Assembly: GCA_963721335.1 (NCBI GenBank)
Contig: CAVRIV010000002.1
Location: 496,001-560,000, forward strand
Direction of reading: 5' to 3'
DNA: 64,000 nt
DNA from: CAVXDY01 sp963721335
GTDB taxonomy: Bacteria; Actinomycetota; Thermoleophilia; Miltoncostaeales; Miltoncostaeaceae
Below the pieces are notes generated by a model. It made no database searches and was not told the DNA's origin. It was given only the letters and a program-made list of their open reading frames with translations. This document shows positions 1-8,940 of this stretch, in pieces (positions within the stretch are counted from its first letter, which is position 1; the number at the start of each line of letters is the position of its first letter). Made by a program: the position numbers and the translations under genes.

Positions 1-1
1 G

Positions 2-2350
2 GTGGAGGAGGTGCGGGCGCAGGTCATCCGCATCGTGGGCTCCGGCGAGGAGGTCACCTCCGGGCAGATCCCGTTCACGCCGCGTGCCAAGAAGGTGCTG
101 GAGCTGGCCCTCCGCGAGGCGCTCTCGCTGGGCCACAACTACATCGGGACCGAGCACATCCTGCTCGGGCTGGTCCGCGAGAACGAGGGCGTGGCCGCCC
201 GGATCCTGGCCGACTTCGACGCCGACTCCGAGAAGATCCGCAACGAGATCATCCGGATGCTCTCGGGCCCGGGCCGCCGCCAGCAGGGGCAGGGCGGCGC
301 CTCCAGCCAGACCGGCGACAAGAAGTCGAGCAAGCTGCTCGACCAGTTCGGCCGCAACCTCACCAAGCTCGCGGCCGAGGGCAAGCTCGACCCCGTGGTC
401 GGGCGCCAGAACGAGATCGAGCGGGTCATGCAGATCCTCTCGCGCCGCACGAAGAACAACCCGGTGCTGATCGGCGAGCCGGGCGTCGGCAAGACCGCCG
501 TCATCGAGGGCCTGGCGCAGCGCATCTCGAGCAACGAGGTGCCGGAGCTGCTGCGCAACAAGCAGATCTACACCCTCGACCTGGCGGCCCTGGTGGCCGG
601 CTCGAAGTACCGCGGCGAGTTCGAGGAGCGCCTCAAGAAGGTGATGAAGGAGATCACCCAGCGCGGCGACATCATCCTGTTCATCGACGAGCTGCACAAC
701 CTCGTCGGCGCGGGCGCGGCCGAGGGCGCGATCGACGCGGCCTCCATCCTCAAGCCGGCCCTCGCGCGCGGGGAGCTGCAGACGGTCGGCGCCACGACCC
801 TCGACGAGTACCGCAAGTACCTGGAGCGCGACTCGGCCCTCGAGCGGCGCTTCCAGAAGATCAACGTGGACGAGCCCAGCCAGGAGGAGACCGAGCAGAT
901 CCTGCGCGGCCTCCGCGACCGGTACGAGGCCCACCACCGCGTCACGATCACCGACGAGGCGCTGGCCGCCGCGGCCAACCTCGCCGACCGCTACATCTCC
1001 GACCGGTTCCTCCCGGACAAGGCCATCGACCTCATCGACGAGGCGTCGTCGCGGATGCGCATCAGGACCATGACCGCGCCCCCGACCTATCGCGAGCTCG
1101 AGGAGGAGATCGACCAGGTCCGCAAGGAGAAGGAGGCGGCCATCGAGGCGCAGGAGTTCGAGAAGGCCGCGAACCTGCGCGACAAGGAGCGGCGCCTCAC
1201 GAACAAGAAGCGGGAGCTCGAGGAGCAGTGGAAGAGCGATGAGGGCGGCCCCCGGGCCTCCATCGGCGAGGAGGAGATCGCCGACATCGTCTCGATGTGG
1301 ACCGGCATCCCGGTGTTCAAGCTCACCGAGGCCGAGACGCAGAAGCTGCTGCGCATGGAGGAGGAGCTCCACAAGCGGGTCATCGGCCAGGAGCAGGCCA
1401 TCGCGGCCGTCTCCCGGGCGATCCGGCGCGCCCGCGCGGGCATCAAGGACCCGAAGCGGCCCTCCGGCTCGTTCATCTTCCTGGGCCCCTCGGGCGTCGG
1501 GAAGACCGAGCTCGCGCGGACCCTCGCGGAGTTCCTGTTCGGCGACGAGAGCGCGCTGATCCAGGTCGACATGTCCGAGTACATGGAGAAGCACGCGGTC
1601 TCGCGCCTGGTCGGCTCGCCGCCGGGGTACATCGGCTACGACGAGGGCGGGCAGCTCACCGAGCAGGTGCGCCGCAAGCCGTACTCCGTGATCCTGCTCG
1701 ACGAGGTCGAGAAGGCTCACCCCGAGGTCTTCAACATCCTCCTGCAGATCCTGGAGGACGGGCGTCTCACGGACGCTCAGGGCCGCTCGGTGGACTTCCG
1801 CAACGCGATCCTGATCATGACCTCCAACATCGGCGCCGCCACGATCTCGCGCAACACGCCGCTGGGCTTCTCGGTGGCCGAGGAGGGCGGGCTCTCCTAC
1901 GACGACATGAAGTCGCGGATCATGGGCGAGCTGAAGCGCGTCTTCCGGCCGGAGCTGCTCAACCGGATCGACGAGGTGATCGTCTTCCACAAGCTCACCA
2001 AGCAGGAGATCACCGAGATCGTCGACCTGCTGCTGGTGCGGCTGCAGAGCCAGATGAAGGAGCACGGCCTGGCGCTGCGGCTCACCGACGACGCCAAGGA
2101 GCTCCTGGTGGAGCAGGGCTACGACCCCACGATGGGGGCGCGGCCGCTGCGCCGGGCGATCCAGCGCCTGATCGAGGACCCGCTCTCCGACAAGCTCCTC
2201 TCCGGGGACTTCTCGGACGGCAGCACCGTCACCCTCGATCGCGACGGGGACGAGATGAAGCTCATCACCCAGGAGGCCGAGCCCGAGGCTGTCGGCGCGA
2301 CCGCCGGCGGAACGCCCGAGGAGCCGCCCGCCGGCAGCAGCGAGTCCTGA
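2..2350 (+). CDS. clpC: ATP-dependent Clp protease ATP-binding subunit ClpC (5' end cut by window)
   Basis: AAA+ unfoldase that feeds substrates to ClpP in the cytoplasm. The visible 782 residues begin inside the double Clp N-domain: the second N repeat (PFTPRAKKVLELALREAL) is present, but about 60 residues containing the first repeat lie upstream of the window, so the GTG at position 2 is not the true start. Walker A of D1 (GEPGVGKT) is near residue 158, the UVR-like middle coiled coil near 375-405, and Walker A of D2 (GPSGVGKTE) near 494, followed by the ClpB-type C-terminal domain. The acidic/Ala-rich tail is normal for the family. radA follows 20 bases later, as in the Firmicute clpC-radA order. 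Confidence 0.97.
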   Translation: MEEVRAQVIRIVGSGEEVTSGQIPFTPRAKKVLELALREALSLGHNYIGTEHILLGLVRENEGVAARILADFDADSEKIRNEIIRMLSGPGRRQQGQGGASSQTGDKKSSKLLDQFGRNLTKLAAEGKLDPVVGRQNEIERVMQILSRRTKNNPVLIGEPGVGKTAVIEGLAQRISSNEVPELLRNKQIYTLDLAALVAGSKYRGEFEERLKKVMKEITQRGDIILFIDELHNLVGAGAAEGAIDAASILKPALARGELQTVGATTLDEYRKYLERDSALERRFQKINVDEPSQEETEQILRGLRDRYEAHHRVTITDEALAAAANLADRYISDRFLPDKAIDLIDEASSRMRIRTMTAPPTYRELEEEIDQVRKEKEAAIEAQEFEKAANLRDKERRLTNKKRELEEQWKSDEGGPRASIGEEEIADIVSMWTGIPVFKLTEAETQKLLRMEEELHKRVIGQEQAIAAVSRAIRRARAGIKDPKRPSGSFIFLGPSGVGKTELARTLAEFLFGDESALIQVDMSEYMEKHAVSRLVGSPPGYIGYDEGGQLTEQVRRKPYSVILLDEVEKAHPEVFNILLQILEDGRLTDAQGRSVDFRNAILIMTSNIGAATISRNTPLGFSVAEEGGLSYDDMKSRIMGELKRVFRPELLNRIDEVIVFHKLTKQEITEIVDLLLVRLQSQMKEHGLALRLTDDAKELLVEQGYDPTMGARPLRRAIQRLIEDPLSDKLLSGDFSDGSTVTLDRDGDEMKLITQEAEPEAVGATAGGTPEEPPAGSSES

Positions 2351-2370
2351 TCCGAGGTCGAGGATCCGGC

Positions 2371-3747
2371 GTGGCGCAGACGCGCGCCCGAGTGGTGTAT
2401 TCGTGTGGGGCCTGCGGTCAGCAGGCCCCCCGCTGGGTGGGGCGATGCGCGGCCTGCGGTGAGTGGGGCACGGTCGCCGAGGAGGCCGCCCCGACGGCGT
2501 CCCGGCGCGGCGTATTGGGGCCGGTGCCCGAGGTCACCCGCCTCGCCGACCTCGTCGAGGGTCCCCTCGAGCGCATGGAGACGGGCATCGCCGAGCTCGA
2601 CCGGGTGCTGGGCGGAGGCCTGGTGCCCGGATCGCTGGTGCTGATCGGCGGCGAGCCGGGCATCGGCAAGAGCACCCTGGTGCTCCAGGCCCTGGCGAGC
2701 CTGGCGGGAAGCGGGGCGCCCGCCGGCGAGCGCGTGATGCTGGTGACCGGCGAGGAGTCGCCGCTCCAGGTGCGCGGCCGCGCCGAGCGGCTCGACTGCG
2801 ACTGCGGGCAGGTGCAGGTGCTGGCCGAGACGCGGCTCGAGTCGGTGATCGCGGCGATCGAGGCGCACCAGCCGGCCCTGTGCGCGATCGACTCCGTGCA
2901 GACCCTCCACTCGGATGCCCTCGACGGGGTCCCGGGCGCGCCCAACCAGGTCCGCCAGGTCACCGTGGAGCTGATGCGCACCGCCAAGGAGCGCGGCGTC
3001 ACGATCCTCCTGGTCGGCCAGGTCACCAAGGACGGGGGACTCGCCGGCCCGCGGACGCTGGAGCACCTGGTGGACTGCGTGCTCTCGTTCGAGGGCGACG
3101 ACATGCGCGCGCACCGGGTGCTGCGCGCCACCAAGAACCGCTTCGGGTCCACCAACGAGACCGGGCTGCTCGAGATGCGGCCCACCGGGCTCGTGTCGGT
3201 GGACGACCCCACGCGCCTCTACCTGGCAGAGGCCGGCGAGCGCGTGGGCTCCTGCGTCTTCCCGGCCATCGAGGGGAGCCGGGCGCTGCTGGTGGAGGTC
3301 CAGGCCCTGGTCGGGCCGACCGAGCTGGTGCCGCCCCGGCGGGTGGCGATCGGGGTCGACCGCACGCGCCTCGCCCAGGTCATCGCCGTGCTGTCACGGC
3401 ACGCGGGGCTGCGGCTCGGCGACGCGGACGTCTTCGTGAGCGTCGCGGGCGGCGCCCGCGCCCTCGACCCGGCGGCCGACCTGGCCATGGCCCTGGCCGT
3501 GGCGAGCGCCCACCGTGGGGTTCCGCTGCCGGCGGGCACGGTGGCGTTCGGAGAGCTCGGGCTCACGGGCGCCGTGCGCCCGGTGGGTCACGGGGCGCGC
3601 CGCCTGGCCGCAGCGGCCGCGCATGGCATGGAGATCGCGATCACGCCGCCGGCCGAGGGGCCGGCGGATCCGCAGGCGGTCGTTCCCGGGGCGCTCAGCC
3701 CCGTCCCCGATGTGCGCGAGGCCCTCGTGGCCGCGTTCTCCCGGTAG
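2371..3747 (+). CDS. radA: DNA repair protein RadA (Sms)
   Basis: RecA-like ATPase that drives branch migration in recombination repair. The 458-residue protein has the N-terminal zinc finger (C12, C15, C26, C29), Walker A GGEPGIGKST near residue 93, the RadA signature KNRFGSTNE near 255 and the C-terminal Lon-protease-like domain. GTG 2371 is chosen because the zinc finger must lie close to the N terminus. The frame is open far upstream through clpC, but that is high-GC read-through. The disA gene that follows radA in Firmicutes is absent here and carD takes its place. Confidence 0.96.
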   Translation: MAQTRARVVYSCGACGQQAPRWVGRCAACGEWGTVAEEAAPTASRRGVLGPVPEVTRLADLVEGPLERMETGIAELDRVLGGGLVPGSLVLIGGEPGIGKSTLVLQALASLAGSGAPAGERVMLVTGEESPLQVRGRAERLDCDCGQVQVLAETRLESVIAAIEAHQPALCAIDSVQTLHSDALDGVPGAPNQVRQVTVELMRTAKERGVTILLVGQVTKDGGLAGPRTLEHLVDCVLSFEGDDMRAHRVLRATKNRFGSTNETGLLEMRPTGLVSVDDPTRLYLAEAGERVGSCVFPAIEGSRALLVEVQALVGPTELVPPRRVAIGVDRTRLAQVIAVLSRHAGLRLGDADVFVSVAGGARALDPAADLAMALAVASAHRGVPLPAGTVAFGELGLTGAVRPVGHGARRLAAAAAHGMEIAITPPAEGPADPQAVVPGALSPVPDVREALVAAFSR

Positions 3748-3788
3748 GGGAGGGAGAAGTCCTGTCCATCACGAGCGAGGGGGAGCGG

Positions 3789-4337
3789 TTGTACGAGATC
3801 GGCGACAAGGTCGTGTATCCGCATCACGGTGCGGGCAAGATCGTCAAGAAAGAGCAGAAGGAGATCCTCGGCCAGAAGCGCGAGTACCTGACGATCCAGA
3901 TCCTCTACAACGACATGACCGTGATGGTGCCGACGGAGAACGCCGACAAGGCGGGCCTCCGCAAGGTGATCGGCGAGGAGACGGTCGACGAGGTGCTTGC
4001 GGTCCTGCGGGACGACGGAACGCAGATGCCCAAGAACTGGAACCGCCGGTTCAAGCACAACCGCGACAAGATCAAGACCGGTGACATCTTCGAGCTGGCC
4101 GAGGTCGTCCGGAACCTGTCGATCCGCGACCTCGACAAGGGCCTCTCGACCGGTGAGAAGCAGATGTTCGGACGAGCGAAGAAGATCCTGGCCAGCGAGC
4201 TGATGTACGCGCGCGACATGGAGGAGCAGGAGGCGATCGACTTCCTGGAGAATCTCCTCGAGGACATCGGACGCGGCCGGGCTCCCGATGAGGGATCGGC
4301 GACCGCGGCACGTGGCGCCGAGGCGCTCGTGGACTAG
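3789..4337 (+). CDS. carD: CarD family transcriptional regulator
   Basis: CarD binds RNA polymerase beta through its N-terminal RID/Tudor domain and stabilises open promoter complexes, mainly for housekeeping genes. The first residues after TTG 3789 (YEIGDKVVYPHHGAG) are the canonical CarD start, and the helical DNA-binding C-terminal domain follows (RRFKHNRDKIKTGD, then LSTGEKQMFGRAKKIL). The protein is about 182 residues, slightly longer than usual because of an acidic tail. TTG 3789 has GGGGAG 4-9 bases upstream. A CTG at 3762 also follows a purine-rich GGGAGGGAG and is the alternative start. Mfd in this window carries a related RNAP-interaction domain. Confidence 0.93.
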   Translation: MYEIGDKVVYPHHGAGKIVKKEQKEILGQKREYLTIQILYNDMTVMVPTENADKAGLRKVIGEETVDEVLAVLRDDGTQMPKNWNRRFKHNRDKIKTGDIFELAEVVRNLSIRDLDKGLSTGEKQMFGRAKKILASELMYARDMEEQEAIDFLENLLEDIGRGRAPDEGSATAARGAEALVD

Positions 4338-4454
4338 GGGGACCCGCAAGAGCGGCGTTCAGGGCATCATCAAGCGGGGCGCAGCCGTGAGTACGACGAG
4401 AAGGAAAAGGATTCCGAGGGTGCGTCGATTGATGCCCAAGCGTGAGGTGACGAC

Positions 4455-5510
4455 GTGGTGCTGATCCTGGTCAGCCGGATCGTCCTCGCGCTGCTCGGCG
4501 GCCTCGGGGCCTATCAGGGCGCCGCGGCGCTGCCGGTGGAGGACTGGCTCGACTCGCCGTGGACCTACGCGGCGCGGGCGGCGATGACGGTCGCGGGGGC
4601 GCTCGTGGGCTGGCTCCTGGGCGGCGTCCTGGGCCGGGTCCTGCGCGACCGCGTCCGCCTGATCGACCGCGCCTCGGACCGGCGCTCGGCCGCCGAGCTC
4701 ACGGTGGGCGCCCTCGGGCTGGTCGTGGGCCTCGTGGCGGCGGCGCTGGCGGGCGTGGCCGTGGCCCGGCTCCCCATCGTCGGCCCCTATCTGCTGCTGC
4801 CGGTCGTGTTGGTGGTGGCGTACCTGTTCAGCCGCATCGCGGCGCGCCGCCACGTCGACATCCTCGGCCTGGTGGGGATCCGGTCCCGCTCCACCGGCGA
4901 GGGCAGTGTCCCCACCCGCCTCGTGGACACCAGCGCGATCATCGACGGGCGCCTGATCGAGGTGCTGCGCACCAAGTTCCTCTCGGGCACGATCGTCGTG
5001 CCCGACTTCGTCCTCGAGGAGCTTCAGCGCGTGGCCGACTCGACCGACGGCCTGAAGCGCGCCCGGGGCCGGCGCGGCCTCGAGATCGTGGAGGAGCTGA
5101 AGGCCGCGTCCAACGGCGGCTTCTCCGTGCGGCGCGGCGACTACCCCGAGCTGGAGGGGGTCGACGCCAAGCTCGTCCGCATGGCGCAGGACGTGGGCGC
5201 CTCGATCGTCACGACCGACTACAACCTCAACAAGGTCGCCCAGATCCAGGGGATCGAGGTCCTGAACGTCAACGAGCTCGCGAACGCCCTCAAGCCCGCG
5301 GTCCTGCCCGGCGAGCCCCTCCAGGTGAAGATCATCCGCGAGGGCCGCGAGTACGACCAGGGGGTGGGCTACCTGCCCGACGGCACGATGATCGTGGTGG
5401 AGGGCGGCCGCGCGGCCGTGGGGCGGGAGGTGACCGTCGAGGTCACCAGCGTCCTCCAGAGCCCCTCCGGGAAGATGATCTTCACGAAGCTCCCGGCGGA
5501 CGCCGGCTAG
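4455..5510 (+). CDS. PIN/TRAM domain membrane-anchored protein (YacL family)
   Basis: Membrane-tethered putative ribonuclease, 351 residues. Four hydrophobic segments fill roughly residues 1-130. A PIN domain follows (VDTSAIIDGR near 156, with conserved acids in VPDFVLEEL and VTTDYNLNKVA), then a C-terminal TRAM RNA-binding domain (about 285-345). The PIN acids suggest Mg-dependent RNA cleavage, but the substrate is unknown for the family. GTG 4455 is the earliest start, and a 26-codon basic frame (4387-4464) overlaps it. It sits between carD and ispD, matching its Firmicute counterpart between radA/disA and ispD. Its 3' end overlaps the opposing GNAT gene by 29 bases. Confidence 0.9.
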   Translation: MVLILVSRIVLALLGGLGAYQGAAALPVEDWLDSPWTYAARAAMTVAGALVGWLLGGVLGRVLRDRVRLIDRASDRRSAAELTVGALGLVVGLVAAALAGVAVARLPIVGPYLLLPVVLVVAYLFSRIAARRHVDILGLVGIRSRSTGEGSVPTRLVDTSAIIDGRLIEVLRTKFLSGTIVVPDFVLEELQRVADSTDGLKRARGRRGLEIVEELKAASNGGFSVRRGDYPELEGVDAKLVRMAQDVGASIVTTDYNLNKVAQIQGIEVLNVNELANALKPAVLPGEPLQVKIIREGREYDQGVGYLPDGTMIVVEGGRAAVGREVTVEVTSVLQSPSGKMIFTKLPADAG

Positions 5511-5928
5511 CGTCCCGCGGGCGCTGCATCAGGGTGGGGTCGTCGGGCTCGGAGAAGCCGAGCCGGCGGTAGAGGTCGTGGGCGTCCTGCGTGTGCAGGA
5601 GCCAGCGGCAGTCGGCGAAGGGCCCGCCGTCGACGGCCTCGGTCACCAGCGCCGTCCCGAGGCCGCGACCGCGCAGCTCGTCGAGCACGTAGACGTCGGC
5701 CAGGTAGGCGATGTTGCCGTCCGACACGACGCGCGCGAACCCGACCTGCCTCGCGCCCTCGTAGAGCCCCACCACCCGCGCCGACTGGCGGATGGCCTGC
5801 TCGACCCGCGCCCGGGGACGCCCTCGCGCCCAGTACGACTCCTCGCTCAGGAAGCGGTACACCTCGTCGAGATCGATCCGCTCCGGGTCGTCGTCGGTCT
5901 CGATGCCGGGCGCGACCGGGCGCCTCAC
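5482..5928 (-). CDS. GNAT family N-acetyltransferase
   Basis: Acetyl-CoA-dependent N-acyltransferase of unknown substrate, 148 residues. The acetyl-CoA loop reads LRGRGLGTALV, and the closing motif HDLYRRLGF is typical of the superfamily. The GTG start at 5928 overlaps the stop codon of the upstream DUF72 gene as GTGA, so the two are probably translationally coupled. The 3' end runs into the opposite-strand PIN/TRAM gene, a convergent overlap of 29 bases. This small reverse-strand pair interrupts an otherwise forward conserved block, which suggests insertion in this lineage. Confidence 0.85.
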   Translation of the reverse strand: MRRPVAPGIETDDDPERIDLDEVYRFLSEESYWARGRPRARVEQAIRQSARVVGLYEGARQVGFARVVSDGNIAYLADVYVLDELRGRGLGTALVTEAVDGGPFADCRWLLHTQDAHDLYRRLGFSEPDDPTLMQRPRDASRRPPGAS

Positions 5929-6654
5929 GCCCGCGCGACCTCCTGGACCAGCCACTCGGCCAGGCCCACGCCGGCGTATGGGTCGCCGGCCGGGATGCCC
6001 TCGTGCTTGGCGAACGCGTACACCGGCCGGTCCGCGGCCTCCCGCTCCAGCAGCTCGCGCCAGCCGCGCCGCGCCTCGTCCGAGTACCGCTCGCCGCGCA
6101 GGCGGACGTAGCCGAGCGGCCCCGGCGGCAGGCCGGCAAGGACCTCGCCCGCGGTCTCGGACACGCACACCGTTCCGCCCGCCGCCGCGATGCGCTCGCG
6201 CACCTCCGGGCGCGTCCCAGGAGTCCTCGCGGAACTCGAACGCGACCGGGAGGCCCGGGGGCAGGCAGCCCAGGAACCCCTCGAGCACCGCATCGTCGCG
6301 CCGGCGCGTGGGCGGGAACTGGAACAGGACGGCGCCGAGGCGCGTCCCGAGGGGTGCCAGCGAGTCGAGGAACCGCTCGAGGAACGCGTCCCCGCCCTCG
6401 GCCGGGGGAAGGGCCCGCGTGTGGGTCAGCCGCCGGTGCGCCTTGGCGGCGAACCGGAAGTCGGGCGGGGTGGCCTCGGCCCATCGCGCCACCGCCGACT
6501 CGGACTGCACGCGGTAGTGGGTCGCGTTGATCTCGCACGCGCTGAGCACGCGGGAGTAGTGGGTCAGGAAGCGGTCCTGGGGGAGCCCATCGGGATAGAA
6601 GGCGGGCTTCCATTCGCGGTAGGCCCATCCCGAGGTGCCGACGTAGAGGCTCAC
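5925..6654 (-). pseudogene. DUF72 (YecE-like) protein, frameshifted
   Basis: TIM-barrel-like DUF72 family of unknown function. From GTG 6654 the reading gives the family signature LYVGTSGWAYREW...FYPDGL, then LFQFPPT and VAFEFREDSW. Near 6206-6211 the frame breaks, and similarity continues one frame over with GGTVCVSETAG and the C-terminal end at 5925. One extra base in the run around CCCGGAGG explains the shift; removing it restores a ~242-residue protein of normal length. The stop overlaps the GNAT start. A sequencing or assembly indel is at least as likely as true decay, because the rest is well conserved. Confidence 0.8.
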
Positions 6655-6734
6655 GTCCCCATGCTTGCATCCGCGGGGGCCGCGGGCGGCGCGCGACCGG
6701 CATTCCGCCGGGGTGCGACCGGTACCGTGGGGAC

Positions 6735-7553
6735 GTGACCAGCGCCCACCCGAGCGAGGAGACCATCGGCGTCCCGGTGACCGAGGGCGCCGCCGTGCCC
6801 GCCGAGGAGCTCTCGCCCGAGCCCCAGCCGGCGCCGGCGGCCGGCACGGCGCCGCCTCCGGCCGTGGCGATCGTGGTGGCGGCCGGCGCAGGGGTGCGGA
6901 TGGGAGCCGAGCTGCCCAAGGCGCTGATGGAGGTGGCGGGCCGCCCGATGGTGGCGTGGAGCGTGGCCGCCCTGGCCGCGAGCGAGCGCGTGGGGGCCAT
7001 CGTGGTGGTCGCCCCGCCCGATCACGTGGAGGAGACCGAGCGGGCGCTGGACGGGGTGGCGGCCCGGGTGCGCGTGGCGGCCGGCGGGGAGAGCCGGGCG
7101 GAGTCGGTGCGGGCGGGGCTCGCGGCGGCGCCGGGAGAGCCCGAGCAGGTGCTCGTGCACGACGCCGCGCGGCCGCTGTTGCACCCCGAGCTGGTGAACG
7201 CGGTGCTGGAGGGCCTCGACGGCGCCGACGGCGCGGTGGCCGCGGCCCCGGTGGCCGACACGCTGAAGCGCGCGGACGCGTCGATGATCGTGGGCGGCAC
7301 CGTCGACCGGGCCGATCTCTGGGCGGCGCAGACCCCCCAGGCGTTCTGGACCGCATCGCTGCGACGGGCGGTGGACGCCGCCTCCGCGGCGGGGCTCCTG
7401 GCGCGGGCCACCGACTGCGCCACGCTCGTCGAGCAGGCGGGAGGGACGGTGCGGCTCGTGCCCTCGCTGGCGCCCAACCTGAAGGTCACCACCCCGGCCG
7501 ATCTGGCCGTGGCCGAGGCGTTGTTAGGGTTCCCGCCGACCTCGGGCCCGTGA
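6735..7553 (+). CDS. ispD: 2-C-methyl-D-erythritol 4-phosphate cytidylyltransferase
   Basis: Third step of the MEP isoprenoid pathway: CTP plus MEP gives CDP-ME. The nucleotide-binding start AAGAGVRMGAELPKAL lies near residues 48-63, VHDAARPL near 143, and the C-terminal LKVTTPADLAVAEALL is typical. An Ala/Pro/Glu-rich extension of about 40 residues precedes the catalytic domain; it is not needed for catalysis in homologues and may reflect a start further downstream. GTG 6735 lies 6 bases after a TACCGT hexamer with no ribosome binding site, so the mRNA may be leaderless. Its stop touches the next gene, and ispF follows two genes later. Confidence 0.93.
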   Translation: MTSAHPSEETIGVPVTEGAAVPAEELSPEPQPAPAAGTAPPPAVAIVVAAGAGVRMGAELPKALMEVAGRPMVAWSVAALAASERVGAIVVVAPPDHVEETERALDGVAARVRVAAGGESRAESVRAGLAAAPGEPEQVLVHDAARPLLHPELVNAVLEGLDGADGAVAAAPVADTLKRADASMIVGGTVDRADLWAAQTPQAFWTASLRRAVDAASAAGLLARATDCATLVEQAGGTVRLVPSLAPNLKVTTPADLAVAEALLGFPPTSGP

Positions 7554-8413
7554 TGCTGACCGACTACCACATGCACCTGCAGCCCGACGGCGCGTCGGAG
7601 CGCACCAAGGCGGCCCCCGGCTGGGACGCGGAGGGCGGCCACCTCACCACGGGCTGGATCGGCCGCTACGTCGCCCGCGCCCGGTCGCGGGCGGTGTCGG
7701 AGATCGCGATGACCGAGCACGTCTACCGCTTCGCCCAGGCCCACGACTGGAGCCCGGACCCCTGGTGGGGAGAGGAGTCGACCGAGGACGCCGACGCCTA
7801 CTGCGAGGCCCTCGTGGCCGCGCGGGAGTCGGGTCTTCCGGTGCTGCTGGGCGTCGAGATGGACTGGCTCCCCGACCGCCGCGCCGAGATCGGCGCGTTC
7901 CTGGACGCCCGGCCCTTCGACATCGTCCTGGGATCGGTCCACTGGCTCGGTCCCATGTCCGTCGACAACCCCGCGGTCCCCGACTGGAACGGGCGGGACC
8001 CCGCCGAGGTCTGGGCGGAGTATTTCGGCGAGCTCGTGGCCGCGGCGGAGTCGGGGCTGTTCGACGTCCTCGCCCACCCCGATCTGCCCAAGGTCTTCGG
8101 GGCCCGGATGCCCGAGGAGCTCGAGGACACCCTCGAGGCGGCCGTGGCCTCCATCGCGGCCACGGGCGTCGCCATCGAGTGCTCCTCGGCCGGGCTGCGC
8201 AAGCCGGTGGGCGAGCTCTATCCGGAGCCCCGTCTCCTGGAGCGCTTCCGGCGGGCGGGCGTGCCCGCCACGCTCTCGAGCGACGCCCACGCCCCCGAGG
8301 ACGTGGCCCGGGACTACCCGACCGCCGTCGCCGCCCTGCGCGGCGCCGGCTACGAGACGATCACCCGCTTCTCGGGGCGGCGCGCCGAGCAGGTCCCGCT
8401 GAGGTGGTCATGA
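7553..8413 (+). CDS. PHP domain phosphatase, histidinol-phosphatase (HisJ)-like
   Basis: Metal-dependent phosphoesterase of the PHP superfamily, 286 residues. The first metal motif is DYHMH near residues 4-8, TEHVYRF near 50 supplies the next, and GVEMDWLP, GSVHWLG and LAHPDLPKVFG carry the remaining ligands and the HisJ-type architecture. Histidinol-phosphate is the expected substrate for this subfamily, but no histidine genes are nearby, so that assignment is inference. ATG 7553 overlaps the ispD stop, and GTG 7550 is an in-frame alternative. ispF overlaps its end by ATGA. Confidence 0.82.
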   Translation: MLTDYHMHLQPDGASERTKAAPGWDAEGGHLTTGWIGRYVARARSRAVSEIAMTEHVYRFAQAHDWSPDPWWGEESTEDADAYCEALVAARESGLPVLLGVEMDWLPDRRAEIGAFLDARPFDIVLGSVHWLGPMSVDNPAVPDWNGRDPAEVWAEYFGELVAAAESGLFDVLAHPDLPKVFGARMPEELEDTLEAAVASIAATGVAIECSSAGLRKPVGELYPEPRLLERFRRAGVPATLSSDAHAPEDVARDYPTAVAALRGAGYETITRFSGRRAEQVPLRWS

Positions 8414-8874
8414 GGATCGGCTGCGGGCTGGACGCCCACCGGTTCGGACCGGGGCGGCCCCTGATGCTCGGCACGATCGCCGTCGACCACCCCGAGGGGC
8501 TGGTGGGGCACTCCGACGGCGACGCCGTCGCCCATGCGCTCTGCGACGCCCTCCTGTCGGCGGCCGGTCAGCCGGACCTCGGCGCGCTCTTCCCCCCCGG
8601 CGACGGGGAGTGGGCCGGCGCGTCGGGCGAGCGGCTGCTGTCGGTGGTGATGGAGCGGGTGGGGGAGGCGGGCCTGCGCGTGGTCAACGCACACGCGGTG
8701 GTCGTGTGCGAGCGACCGCGCCTGGCGCCGGTGCGCGAGGCGATGGAGGCGGCCCTCACGACCCTGCTCGGCGCCCCGGTCGGGGTGCACGCCACGACCA
8801 CCGACGGCATGGGCTTCACCGGCCGCGGCGAGGGCGTGGCCTGCCAGGCCGTGGCCCTTCTGGAGAGCACATGA
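8410..8874 (+). CDS. ispF: 2-C-methyl-D-erythritol 2,4-cyclodiphosphate synthase
   Basis: Trimeric zinc enzyme of the MEP pathway that makes cyclic MECPP from CDP-ME 2-phosphate. The 154-residue protein begins MRIGCGLDAHRF with the DxH metal ligands, then GHSDGDAVAHALCDALL, and ends with the substrate loop TTTDGMGFTGRGEG. Length and motifs are normal. ATG 8410 overlaps the PHP stop (ATGA), and its own stop overlaps the ATG of the cysS N-terminal segment at 8871, so ispD-PHP-ispF-cysS-rlmB looks like one tightly coupled transcription unit. Confidence 0.95.
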   Translation: MRIGCGLDAHRFGPGRPLMLGTIAVDHPEGLVGHSDGDAVAHALCDALLSAAGQPDLGALFPPGDGEWAGASGERLLSVVMERVGEAGLRVVNAHAVVVCERPRLAPVREAMEAALTTLLGAPVGVHATTTDGMGFTGRGEGVACQAVALLEST

Positions 8875-8940
8875 CCGAAAGTCTCAGGCTCCACTCGACG
8901 CTTACGAAGCGCAAGGAACCGGTCGGTCCCGGGCCCGGCG

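Noticed and set aside
4387..4464. 26-codon basic frame overlapping the PIN/TRAM start
   Set aside because: Starts with GTG without a convincing ribosome binding site and the peptide is Arg-rich as expected from chance. It could be a leader peptide but has no further support.
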